Of a stretch of 40,991 nucleotides of DNA, positions 1 to 9,552 are shown piece by piece. The notes under the pieces were generated by a model that had not been told where the DNA came from, searched no databases, and worked only from the letters and a program-made list of their open reading frames with translations. The stretch's first letter is position 1. Each line of letters opens with the position of its first letter. The stretch covers positions 1 to 40,991 of the forward strand of contig JADRCO010000250.1 in NCBI GenBank assembly GCA_021464525.1, read 5' to 3'. The translations under genes were made by a program, and so were the position numbers. Source of the stretch: Rhizophagus sp. LPA8_4_AMF. Lineage: Eukaryota; Glomeromycota; Glomeromycetes; Glomerales; Glomeraceae.

Positions 1-179
1 TTTTACCCTCGAGAAAAGAGATTGAAGAAATCACGCACCTCTCGACATCGATATTCTGAGTCAGAGATGTGTCCATCGTACAAAGCTGTCATTTTTTGCC
101 AAGTACGGTAACCAGTATGGGAAGTATGGAAAGAGAAGATTAGATGGATTAGATTATCAGCTCGGTAATTATAAGGCTG
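1..179. other. Window edge, no supported gene
   Basis: A minus-strand frame is open through most of this stretch and ends at base 3, but its start is only a GTG and no domain is recognisable. It could be the last exon of a gene or chance. I see no other structure. Confidence 0.3.
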
Positions 180-356
180 GTGTGACAGGTTAGTGTCGAT
201 CACAACTATAATAGGAAGGAGTGATGTTTACGCGTCACTGATCACGTGCAAGCACGAGTTCAAAAACACTAATTATCTGAGGGACGATTTTTTTAGTGGT
301 CCAAAACTTATTTGTCACCTGTTATTTGTCACCGCGATCGGCCTAACCTGTCACAC
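180..356. repeat. Small inverted-repeat element (MITE-like)
   Basis: The stretch begins with GTGTGACAGGTTAG (180-193) and ends with its exact reverse complement (343-356). Similarity continues inwards: both ends carry a CGATC block a few bases on, giving about 24 bases of imperfect terminal repeat. Inside, the right half repeats a TGTCACC motif twice. The length of about 177 bases and lack of coding content fit a non-autonomous DNA element. I see no clear target-site duplication, so the family is unassigned. Confidence 0.5.
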
Positions 357-856
357 ATTTCAGACGTGCAATTATAAGAAATTATGACATAAACAGAACT
401 GTAAATCACGTGCGATTTATAATCTTTTAGCGTGCCTGCCTATTTTGTTTTTTTGTCTTGATTGGTTCTAAGCTTGACATATTGCTTTCTCGTCTCGAAG
501 AAACTAACCTGTTTTATAGCGCAGGTGAAAGATATTACCAGGTCTCCATTTAATGACGCACCACATTTCGTCATTTCATTAACCCCCCTGCAAATCAGAC
601 GATTAACATACACATCCATCATGCGAAATATTGATTGCCAAAAGATATCATCCATATCCGAATATTGTTTTATTAATAGCGTGACTGGAGTCTAAGAAAA
701 AGTATATATGCAAATTTACGTCGCACATCCCCCAATATCTTCTTCGGCCAGGTGATCAATCTCACATGATTCGGAAAAAAAGAAACGACCTATATGATAT
801 TTTGCGAAGCGCCTCTGACCAATCTATGCGAGTATGCGATCCACCTAATAATTCTC
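357..856. other. Intergenic, no supported gene
   Basis: Two overlapping frames are open on opposite strands around 440-695, but neither has a recognisable domain, and overlapping open frames on both strands are expected by chance. A GTATATATGC stretch near 702 could be a promoter TATA. Nothing else is visible. Confidence 0.4.
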
Positions 857-2391
857 CTAGGCGGTTACTGGAGAGATAATAGAACTCATCATTGGAGAGG
901 TTTTTCTTTCGTATCCTCTATCACAATAGAAATAACCTCTATCACGTTCACTATATTCATTATATCCACCATATTCATCATAACCATCATCATCTGATTC
1001 ATCTGGCATCTCTTTTTCAGAATCGTTGTCGTGACTACAGTCACTAGTACCATCTACCTTATCTGATTGCGAAACAACCTCTTCATCAAAATACACATCA
1101 TCATAGTCATCTGCCTTAGCTGGTGTGGCCTTTTCTTCCCCAAAAACTTCTATGATCATTTTATCAGCCAACGTTACTGAAACCAAGGGTTTTGCTTGCT
1201 CCTCCAATATATTATCCTGATCATTCGAAATATCATCTTCAGAATCTATAAAAGGACCATCCTGATCAGGACCCAAAGGGACCCCATCTGGTAATTCAGT
1301 GTTGGGATTTTCAGAGAAATAATCAATAATAGTTTGAATTTGACTATCAGATAATTCTGATATAGAATTCGCACTATACGTTGTGATATACTTGATTTTC
1401 TCAATTCCTATTTTCTCAAATAATTTGTATATACTTCTTGCTCTCTGAGTTTGTTTTAGTATTGTGTTGCGTTTAGTACCAGGAGGAAGGAGTTTAATAA
1501 GATTGTCATAAATCATACCTTTTGCTTTTTTCTCGCTAACTTTATACTTGTTCATAAACTCTACAGTCTTTTTATCGAATTCTATAATATAGGAACACCA
1601 ACACAATAATTCTTTTTGATTAGCTCGAATCGCTTCATCTTTTGCATCTCATGCTTCTTGTATTAAGCAGACTAGATTTTGCAATATATTTGAAGGATTA
1701 TCCATATCAAATTTTTCGTGACGGGCTGTCATGAAAATTTCAGTCATATGATTTTTCTCAGGTACCGAAGTGGTTGTGAAATCAAACACATCCTGTACAA
1801 TATTCTACGCTTTCCTCTTCTTATGTGATTGAGATTTTTTTTCTTCGTTACAGAAGATGAGTCCTGGATAGCTGATTCACACAATAATTTCTTTTCCTTA
1901 TTCCTCTACCTAATTTCATTGCTAACACTTTTCTTATACACTTCACCTAAAAAAGCGCCTGTCTCCCTTTCCTCCATTGACTTGATGTTTATGTTATCAC
2001 TAGTTGCTCCATTTATAGGCTGATCTATTACAGGATCAGAAGCGAAGTGCCTTTTGGGCTCAGCATCCGGCTGTGGTACAGTTGTTACCTTTGATATCTC
2101 TTCTTCTCCAACAGAGCATGAGTTCTGCACGTTAGTAACGTGCTGTGGTTGCTGAGCCCTCGTGAGATTGGAGGAATCGAAATCATGTCTTAGTTTGGCC
2201 AGTTTAGCTTTAAGCTCAGCATTCTCAGCTGAAATATCTGCACTATTTTTCTCCAATTCCTCGATTCTGATCTTGTATTCAGCATTCTCAGCATCACGCT
2301 TGGCATTCTCTTCAATAATCTGCCTCAGCTGTGTGTTCTCAGCTTCAAACTCAGTAATACGCTGTCATAATAATTCAAGTTCAGATGACAT
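857..2391 (-). pseudogene. Decayed copy of a Rhizophagus-type coiled-coil repeat family
   Basis: The frame starts at 2391 (MSSELELL). It shows an N-terminal coiled coil rich in AEN/ELK heptads, a Ser/Pro/charged linker, a conserved-looking block (LLCWCSYIIEFDKK and following, ending near TQIQTIIDYFS-like sequence) and an acidic, Tyr-rich tail with repeated EY/GY. The frame is broken five times: TGA at 2367-2365, TAG at 1908-1906, a one-base shift in the poly-T run near 1832-1840, TAG at 1807-1805 and TGA at 1651-1649. Either side of every break the sense stays continuous, so these are lesions and not introns. I recognise the layout from memory as a family with many copies in R. irregularis; its function is unknown to me. 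It lies 197 bases downstream of another pseudogene on the same strand. The 250-residue piece at 857-1606 is the longest intact stretch. Confidence 0.75.
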
Positions 2392-2588
2392 GATCGATAA
2401 TATTTTTATAGAAGATATGAAATATTCAAAAGTCCGTTACTATATATACATGCTATTTTTAAATTTGCGTGACAGGCCGTTATGGAAAATTGCCAAGAAA
2501 AATTTTTTATTAATACATGCGAAAAATAAATACAAATGTTGTGAACCTTCGTTCACAGATACATTATGTCTATGCTAATTACGGCTAA

Positions 2589-3633
2589 TTATTTATTTGA
2601 ACGATAACCCTCTATTCTAATCCTCTTCCTTTCTGGCTCTTCTTCTGCACATGCCCTATCTTTTAACAAACCCACAATAATGCCCAAAACCTTTCTCACA
2701 CTCTTACACAATGACTGGTATTCTTCTGAGCTTGGGTCTAAAGCCTTCTTTGTAAATTCGATCAAATACGCAGTATCACTTGACTTAGATATTTTTCTGG
2801 GGCTATATAATAGGAAATGCCAGTCCCGACCTGTTGTGACGATACCATAGAGATAATCGAAATCATCATCGCCCCACTTTCTCTTCCTCTTGTTTGTCTC
2901 ACATACGCTCTTAAGCTGTTTGATATTCTGAGCGATGCCTACAGGAACCTTATGTTGTTTATCTTCTGTGATACAGATAAGGTTTTCAGCCTCCTATCCA
3001 TATATTTCCATAGTTCGTGTTAGTGGTAAATTAACATAATTGCGAGTATAACTGGAATAATAAAAAAAAATACTTTGATTGTGTGATTGATCTGGCCTTG
3101 GCTTTCTTCACCAACTATTCCATACTGAAGACGCATGCTAAGCTCCTTGTTTGTTATATCCATGACAATATGGATGGAAGCGTGAAGAAGTGCTACGACA
3201 TATTCATTTCACATGGCCTCTAAGCTGTCTGGTTGTAAAGTTCCGTAGGAGCGCAACCTACCCAAAATTTCTTCTATACAACGCTTGAAGACTTTATTAT
3301 CATCTTGAATCTTGTGAATTTGCGGTTTAAACAAAGGAATAGAATCTATACCATCAGAGTCAAGACCATATTTTGCTAACGCTTCAGCTTTTCTTTGAGG
3401 GTCTTGGCCTCTTTTACAAGTTTCATAGCCGGTCCCATTTCCAGCCCTGCTTGCATAAAATCTTCCCTGCTCATGTCGATAAAGACCTGTCCATCAATTT
3501 CTCTGTTACGGAGAACGTCATAGTGTTTTTTATCGTCGAGCTTGAGGTTCTGTTCTTTCAAAAAATTGATAAGGGTTTCTGTATCCCAGTTCTCAACCAA
3601 ATAAGAGTCGTGTTCAACTGTTGAGGTGGACAT
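2589..3633 (-). pseudogene. Decayed SAM-domain plus nuclease-like (PD-(D/E)XK) gene
   Basis: The start at 3633 (MSTSTVEHDSYL) opens a SAM-like domain, about residues 13-80 (WDTETLINFLKEQNLKL, then a second half ending in a KEAKTLKEK helix). The frame stops at 3378-3376. The sense resumes one base out of phase (LAKYGLDSDGIDSIPLF), is cut again by TGA at 3211-3209, and continues as NEYVVALLHASIHI. A normal 80-base GT-AG intron (2994-3073) then joins I-K to E-A-E-N-L, and the frame runs to GYRSNK and stop at 2589. The C-terminal half contains ENLICITEDK and an AQNIKQ helix, which fits a (D/E)xK motif and glutamine motif of the PD-(D/E)XK nuclease fold. The acidic residue expected upstream appears as Asn (GQINHTIK). 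The retained intron argues for DNA-level duplication rather than retrocopying. Confidence 0.75.
2994..3073 (-). other. Retained spliceosomal intron inside the SAM/nuclease pseudogene
   Basis: On the minus strand it begins GTATTTTTTTT and ends ATGGATAG. Removing it restores continuous sense (IK then EAENLICITED). It is 80 bases long, like the introns of the live genes in the window. Confidence 0.7.
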
Positions 3634-3893
3634 AGCGCTTTTATATGGTTATTAGGCTCGAACAAAAAATAGTGTTACGTTCCAGAGTGAGATAAAATTT
3701 TATTTCTGTTCGGGAAAGAGAATACTGGGCATTAATATAGGTTTTTACGTCACACAGGCATTGCATCATTACACGTAACCCACTTTCTCATGTACCGGTA
3801 AAATAATACTTTATTTATGAAATAAAAATGTTGCCGGAAGCCAGCTTATAATACATAAAAATTGTGACTATATCGCTACATGATATAAGAAAA

Positions 3894-4187
3894 TTATTTG
3901 GGGTATACAGTGAAATGGAAGTGCTCTGCTTTAGGTTTCTCATCAAAAATATTGATAAAATCCTCATTCATCTCCATTTCCCTTTCAATAGTGCTTCCAG
4001 CTTGAATTATACAAATTTTGAGAGGGATTTGATTAAATGGTGCCCCCAATCTGCTTTGAATTGCAGTCTCAAGTTCACTATAACCTCTACCTCTGCCAAT
4101 TGTAATCGATTGCATTACTTTAATGCATGGAATATTCATAAGTTTTCCTATAGAAACGATAAGACAATTGAGAGTGATTTCAGTCAT
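3894..4187 (-). CDS. Short ubiquitin-like / Crinkler-N-terminus-like protein, possibly a fragment
   Basis: The 97-residue frame begins MTEITLNCLIVSIGKL and ends in a beta-strand-like HFHFTVYPK. It resembles the ubiquitin-like N-terminal module of Crinkler-type proteins, in which an opening beta strand (ITLNCLIV) is followed by SIGKL-type turns, a helix (YSELETAIQSRLG) and a closing strand of the HIHIIV type. That comparison is from memory. No C-terminal effector domain follows: the frame stops at 3894 and downstream DNA towards the SAM pseudogene shows none. It may be a truncated copy or a gene with unrecognised further exons. It sits among other decayed accessory genes on the same strand. 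Confidence 0.4.
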   Translation of the reverse strand: MTEITLNCLIVSIGKLMNIPCIKVMQSITIGRGRGYSELETAIQSRLGAPFNQIPLKICIIQAGSTIEREMEMNEDFINIFDEKPKAEHFHFTVYPK

Positions 4188-4402
4188 TTTGTTTTCCTAA
4201 ATACAAGACCCATAGTGAGAAAAACTCGCTCCCATACATAACTTCTGGCATATACATACCTTATTTTGCGTTATTTTCTCTGGGAAAGTTTTTTGCAGAA
4301 AGTTGGCTGAACTTCCACATACCCTACATGCTTTATATCTTGCTCGTTTCTATATCAATATGCATTTGGGTGATAAAAGAAAAATAATTAAAAGTATATA
4401 TA

Positions 4403-4808
4403 GCCTGGTAATTCTATATTTATGTATAAATACGTAATTCATAATCCTGGTAATTAATTACCAGGATTTTAAATAATACATAAGTACGTAAATAATTATG
4501 TTATGTGTAAATAATTATATAAATCTGGTCAGAATTAAGATTTTAATCAAATTATGTTTAAATATGTTTTAATTTTTGAATTGTTTTTCCATCAATATTG
4601 ATCATAGAGACATGATCTTACTACCATTCAATTCATCTTGATGAGATGATTTGAATGATACCAAAATCGTCAAAATATGATCACTAGATGTCGATATATA
4701 TGCAAAAACATATTTAATTATTTACATTATACATAATTATTTATGTACTACGTAATTATTTATGTATTACAAATTACAAATTACGTTTTGGCCAAGGAAT
4801 TACCAGGC
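4403..4808. repeat. MITE-like element with internal hairpin arms
   Basis: GCCTGGTAATTC at 4403-4414 is matched by its exact reverse complement at 4797-4808. A 24-base perfect palindrome built from the same CCTGGTAATT motif lies inside at 4444-4467. Further inside, ACGTAAATAATTATG-type sequence near 4487 is mirrored by CATAATTATTTATGTA near 4732, so much of the element could fold back on itself. No coding frame is present. This is a non-autonomous element or a nested pair; no target-site duplication is clear. Confidence 0.5.
4444..4467. repeat. 24-base perfect palindrome
   Basis: The half-site ATCCTGGTAATT is followed directly by its reverse complement. The core repeats the terminal motif of the enclosing element (4403-4808), suggesting nested or rearranged ends rather than an independent operator. 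Confidence 0.75.
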
Positions 4809-4955
4809 CATGTATAATTAAAAGTCACTTACATTAATTGATTTTTACATTATATTATATACTTTAACTTTTGCATTAACGCAATTAATTTTATTTTATA
4901 ATATATGAGCACTCAGTTTAGATAATGAACTCAGAGATTAATATCTGATATGCTA

Positions 4956-5310
4956 CAGGTAATACTTGTTATAAATGAAAAGAAAGGACCCAAAAAATTC
5001 ACCTTCTTAACGGTATTGGTGATAGAAAAATAGGTCATTCGGTATATAATATACTGAACTTGGTTTTTCAGCTTGGTAATTCGGGCCAAATATGTTATTC
5101 CGGCCAGAATTATAATTTCGTGTAACAAACCGAATCTGGCCCGAATTACTATTTAGTCACGTGACTATTCGTTATATGATTAATAAAGGTGAGTTCGGTA
5201 TACAAGTATATGCCATTTAAATTAATTATAAAAAAATTTGGTTCTGGGAATATTGGTTCAGTATAACGAGTTTTCGGTATATACAGGTTCGGTATAACTA
5301 GTGGCGACTG
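4956..5310. repeat. Pogo/Tc1-like MITE, TA-flanked
   Basis: The stretch is flanked by TA on both sides (4954-4955 and 5311-5312). It starts CAGGTAATACTTGTTATAAATGAA and ends so that its reverse strand reads CAGTCGCCACTAGTTATACC; both ends share CAG...ACT.GTTATA. Four exact copies of TTCGGTATA (5038, 5194, 5273, 5288) and one variant (5258) lie mostly near the right end, like subterminal transposase-binding repeats. AATTCGGGCCA near 5082 is mirrored by TGGCCCGAATT near 5137. No transposase is encoded; 355 bases fits a MITE mobilised in trans. Confidence 0.55.
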
Positions 5311-5441
5311 TAAAAGGCTATAATTTTCATAATTTCTTAAATGCAATTTATACGACACAATAATTTATAATAAGCATAAAAATCATTTAAATATAAATAC
5401 AAATCATATAAATGAGATAAAAAGAACGAAGAATAACCATT

Positions 5442-6005
5442 CTAAATTGTTGTATAATAGTTATATCCACTATCTTTATTCAAGCTAAAAAACTCATAAT
5501 TCTGTGTACCTGAAGGTGAGATTTCATTATTATCAGTTGTCTCAGCAGGAGTGTTATGAAGACTATTCGATGAGGCGAGTTCTTGATAAGTTGGTGCGAC
5601 AGAACGAATAGTTGGCGTACGAGAAGAAACTAAAGGACGTTCATTTAAATAAGGATGAGGTCTAATAGCATAGTTTCGGCTTATACGACGAGGTACAAGA
5701 GCTTGTTGTTGCGCGATAAAAGATTGTTTCATTTGATTTAATTGATTTTTTAGTTCATTAATTTGTTCAAGTTGCCTATTAACATTTTCTTCAAATGCTT
5801 TAATGGAATTAAAAAATCTTTGGAAATTTTGGTACATAAGAACGTTATTATTTTGTTGAGAAATTATGCACTGAGTTGGTACCAGTGGTGGGTGTGTGAA
5901 GAAAGGAGCAGATTCACTTTCGTGTGGTGGATCATTAATAAAGTTATTAGTGACTTCTAGAGGGTATTCGGGATATTCGGTTGAGATTCCGTTAGTATTT
6001 AGCAT
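5442..6005 (-). CDS. Hypothetical protein with central coiled coil (187 aa)
   Basis: This is an uninterrupted single-exon frame from ATG at 6005, preceded by AT-rich DNA with TATATATATATGTATATATAT near 6071-6090 that could serve as promoter. The N-terminal 50 residues are acidic and Pro-rich (PEYPLEV, NDPPHESESAP). Residues about 60-100 form an amphipathic coiled coil (FEENVNRQLEQINELKNQL, then MKQSFIAQQQ). A basic patch follows (PRRISRNYAIRPHPYLNERP), and the tail is Ser/Thr/Asn-rich and ends YNYYTTI. There is no signal peptide, membrane segment or catalytic motif. I do not recognise the family. A small scaffold or regulator is possible, but that is only inference. The lack of stops over 564 bases in DNA this AT-rich supports a real gene. 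Confidence 0.6.
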   Translation of the reverse strand: MLNTNGISTEYPEYPLEVTNNFINDPPHESESAPFFTHPPLVPTQCIISQQNNNVLMYQNFQRFFNSIKAFEENVNRQLEQINELKNQLNQMKQSFIAQQQALVPRRISRNYAIRPHPYLNERPLVSSRTPTIRSVAPTYQELASSNSLHNTPAETTDNNEISPSGTQNYEFFSLNKDSGYNYYTTI

Positions 6006-7000
6006 AATTATTATTAATTTATCTTATTTTATTTATTAGTTTTTTTATTTTTTTGAAAAAACTTTTATGGTATATATATATGTATATATATTGTTCTTTC
6101 AAAAAAATACCAGTTAATATTACATAATTTTACACAACACCGATTTTCCTTTTTCAGTTGTACGAAATTCTGATAATTTTAAAATTGTGACATTCTAATA
6201 TACTAATCTTCGTTGAAGTAACTATCGGAATTCCCTATAATGAAACACACGATATTGTAAAATCTTGAAATTATATATATTTAGAGATCAGGAGATCTTA
6301 ACTTTTATCAATGGCTGTACGCAGGGGTTTTTAATAAGGTTTTCACATCAAATAGCGTATTCCTTATGAGGGTTTATTCATATATTTGAATTTAAATTCA
6401 ACATTTTTTGAAATAAAAAATCTAAAGAAAAAAAGATACTTTTCTAATTACTTTAAACCTAATTTAATTTTCAAACTCGAATATTAAGATAATTGGAAAA
6501 AACTAATCGCTGACTTGAAATCGTAAATGAAAAGTATTAATAATATAATGTCAAAGTTGTAGTCCCATACGCAAATCAATAATTATTGTGGTATCAAAGA
6601 AATTTTCCTAATTTCTTGGCAGTGTCACGATCTGAAATTCTGAATGAACTTCTGGAGAAATCCGCTTAACCCGTTTTGGTTGCCAAAATTTGTTAATTTA
6701 GTAAGATTAATTGGATGATTAGACCAATGATATGCATTGGAAACATTACTGAAATTGGAAAATTTGGAAGTCCAAATACTTTCAGTGCATTAGACTACTA
6801 GTTGTTTTAAATCATCCAATAAGCCGATTACATAGTGGAAATAGAGTCTTTTGTATAGTAGTCCGTCTATCCTTTTCTCTGTGATAAACTCCGTAAACAT
6901 GGGTAACGAAGCCTAAAGCCCTAAACTCACCGGAGCTATTTAGATTGAGGGATATACGACTGGATCGACCAATTGATCGCGAATTTGTACCCTTAGAAAA
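6006..7000. other. Intergenic AT-rich DNA, no gene seen
   Basis: This holds upstream DNA of the coiled-coil gene, including the alternating TA tract near 6071-6090. No convincing exon or known repeat is visible on either strand. Confidence 0.45.
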
Positions 7001-7007
7001 TGACCCC

Positions 7008-7071
7008 TGAATGACCTTTGAATGACCTTTGAATGACCTGGCCATTCAGGTCATTTGTCATTTAAGTCATT
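7008..7071. repeat. 11-base tandem repeat with inverted flank
   Basis: TGAATGACCTT occurs in direct tandem with period 11 (7008, 7019, and 7030 as TGAATGACCTG). It is followed by GGCC and then inverted, spaced versions (CATTCAGGTCATTTGTCATTTAAGTCATTT), so AATGACCT pairs with AGGTCATT as a hairpin. A related CTGAATGACCTATGAATGAC occurs again near 29787. Confidence 0.7.
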
Positions 7072-8278
7072 TAGATTTACAATTGAGCATAAATTTTGAT
7101 TGATAATCTTGATAATAGATATAATTACGGTGTCGTCTATTACAAATTTCGGTATGACTGACCGCTGACCGCATCAGCAAACCGTAACTACGATCTGATC
7201 TAGATAGAATTGAACAGGACTAGAGTTTCGGTATGCATTTATTTTTCGAATCCTGAATCTCAATCCGAAAGCTATATAACCCGAAACTAATTGATTAAAT
7301 TATCAATTATCAATTTTTAATTATAATTACATTTGTCTTTTGTTCAAAAAGCTTTTTTTTTACGTCCGCTAGTATTTGTATGGACTTTATTTTTTTCGAA
7401 TTTGAAGGTTTTTCAGACATTTTCTAATTTTTCTTAGAATGATTATAAAAGATATTCACGAATAAAAAATATTCTTAGAAAAAAAGAATTGATTATCGAC
7501 TTTGAGTTACGGATTAGGTTTCAAATAATTCAGAATTGATTTGAATTATTGAAAATAATTTAGGGAATCTGTGGGAATTTAGGTTACGGGTTAGATTTGT
7601 AAATGCTTCCAGAGATTTCGTTATTCATGTTTAGACTCACACGCATAGTAATAAAATGGTATTTTTAATAAAAGTATTTTGCATTTGAAAATACTATTGT
7701 TAATATCAGTTTTAAACATTACAGAACCAATGAAATTATGGAGATAACTATACTAAATACATAATTGATCCGCAATAAAAGTAGCCATTTTTTCATTTAA
7801 TTGTCGTACTAAATAAATTTTTTATTACTAATATCAAAAAGACAAATTCTTGAAGTGTATTTATTATACAAAAAACGACAATGCAACATATAGTAAAATT
7901 TTATTATTTGATTATTTTTAAAGTTTTATAAATATTCCAGCGATGACATGATGAAAGAAAAAATATGCTAACCGCATTTAAAAAATCAACTATCCTAATA
8001 ATCCTATTTCTGAATCTATGGTAAATTCACATGAAAGTCGCTACCTAATAATTTTGTTTGTTCGGGTTCAGAGTGTTGAATTAAAAAGTTGTCTTTAAAC
8101 TGACACCTAAAAAGTTGATTTCAAGTTTCAATTAATAATTTTTTAACTCGACCACCTCATTAATAAGAATGAACGAAGTTAGCGACTTGAAATCCTATAA
8201 AGAATAAGAGCTATCGATATGTTTTTCAATTTAAAATACGTGGATACGAAGTATTGTAAAATTTTATGTGGTTCAGTT
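7072..8278. other. Intergenic AT-rich DNA, no gene seen
   Basis: TTTCGGTATG occurs twice (near 7149 and 7228), resembling the subterminal motif of the 4956-5310 element, but no bounded element can be drawn. No coding frame of note. Confidence 0.4.
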
Positions 8279-8314
8279 TATTTCACCGACAATTATTTCA
8301 CCGAGAGTCAACTT
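8279..8314. repeat. Solo end of a TTTCACCGA-type MITE
   Basis: TATTTCACCGACAATTATTTCACCGAG carries two direct copies of ATTTCACCGA spaced as in the terminal repeat of the intact element at 28726-28923. No matching opposite end is found nearby, so this looks like a fragment. Confidence 0.5.
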
Positions 8315-9552
8315 ACAATTTTATTTTTTTCTGTAATTTGAAAGATAAGTTCTAATCATCAATAACATAGTTATAATTATTAAGAGTATTTAATACTATT
8401 TATTGTGAAAATAACAGCACAATTATTAAAGTGAACAACATAATAATACGAGTCATTTATTGTGTGAGAATCAAAGTATTAAACGGTATTTTTTTTTTTT
8501 TGTTCGATCCGATCCTTCTTAAATTTTTTCTAATTGATTATTTGTGAAGTTATGAAATTTTATGTCATACATTGAAATATAGTGTTTAGGTGATACGAAA
8601 GTTAAAAATAATATTGATAAAAATTAGTAAAAAGCCGGTTACGGTACGATTTACAGACACCGACACATGGAAAATTATGTAATTTCGTTTTACCGAAAAA
8701 ACCCCCTTTAATTACCTCCAGGGTTCGTGCCGAAAGATGCGTTCCTACAAAAAATAAAAAAAAAGAACGTTAGTAACTTTCTTGTATCAAAGAATTTAAT
8801 AAAGGAGCCCCCTCCCTTTCGATATTACCGTGGAGAAAACCGACTTCAAATGATAATCGTTCTCCTGATTTTTAAGGGAATGGCTCAATTAATTAATAAA
8901 GAAAATTTACTTCCGCCAAAATATTTATGTCATTTGTAAATTAACGTATAAACTCAACAGTTCATCTTACCCAACAACGGATGAATATTTCCTAGTCTTT
9001 AAAAATCGCAACTATTAAATGGTGTTATACAGTACGAGCCAGGGAATTGCGTAAGGAATAGACAAATCAATCTGTATAAGAAGTCTCATTTATTATAAGT
9101 TCATTGTTCAAAATACACCATCTTAAAAACATTTACTGTACGTAAGTATATCTACTCTAACTAAAATATAAAGTAAATACAAATCATTTAACATTTTTAT
9201 AATTTATTTTAGTTTAATATATACAATAAATATGTTTAATAATATTTTATAAAATAATTACACAAGTTATAATATAATAAGCCAATAATATTACCGAACA
9301 AGTAAAAAGTTATTTAAGCGCAGCACAGTTAAACAACTTGTATAATATCTTTAATTTATAATGTAATTAATATCCATTTTGCTTGAGTAGATGAATGCAT
9401 TACAGTATATTAGAATCATACATACGGCGGTAATAAATATTTTCTATACAACAAAAAAGATACTTACTTACGATTTCTTTTCCCTATAAATGAGAATACG
9501 TTTTATTGAGGATTTAAAAAATGATCTAATAAATAATTTTGAAAAAATTTTA
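8315..9552. other. Intergenic AT-rich DNA, no gene seen
   Basis: A 70-codon plus-strand frame at 8727-8939 has no domain and low-complexity Lys content, so I do not call it. Parts of 9380-9500 on the minus strand could hold further exons of the Myb-like gene, because GTAAGTAAG donors occur there, but the joins are not decidable by eye. Confidence 0.35.

Noticed and set aside
462..695. Overlapping open frames on both strands
   Set aside because: No domain, no splice context; overlap on both strands is expected by chance.
6812..7045. 77-codon minus-strand frame
   Set aside because: Its first part is translation of the 11-base tandem repeat; the rest shows no domain.
8727..8939. 70-codon plus-strand frame
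   Set aside because: Low-complexity Lys-rich start and no recognisable domain or neighbours.
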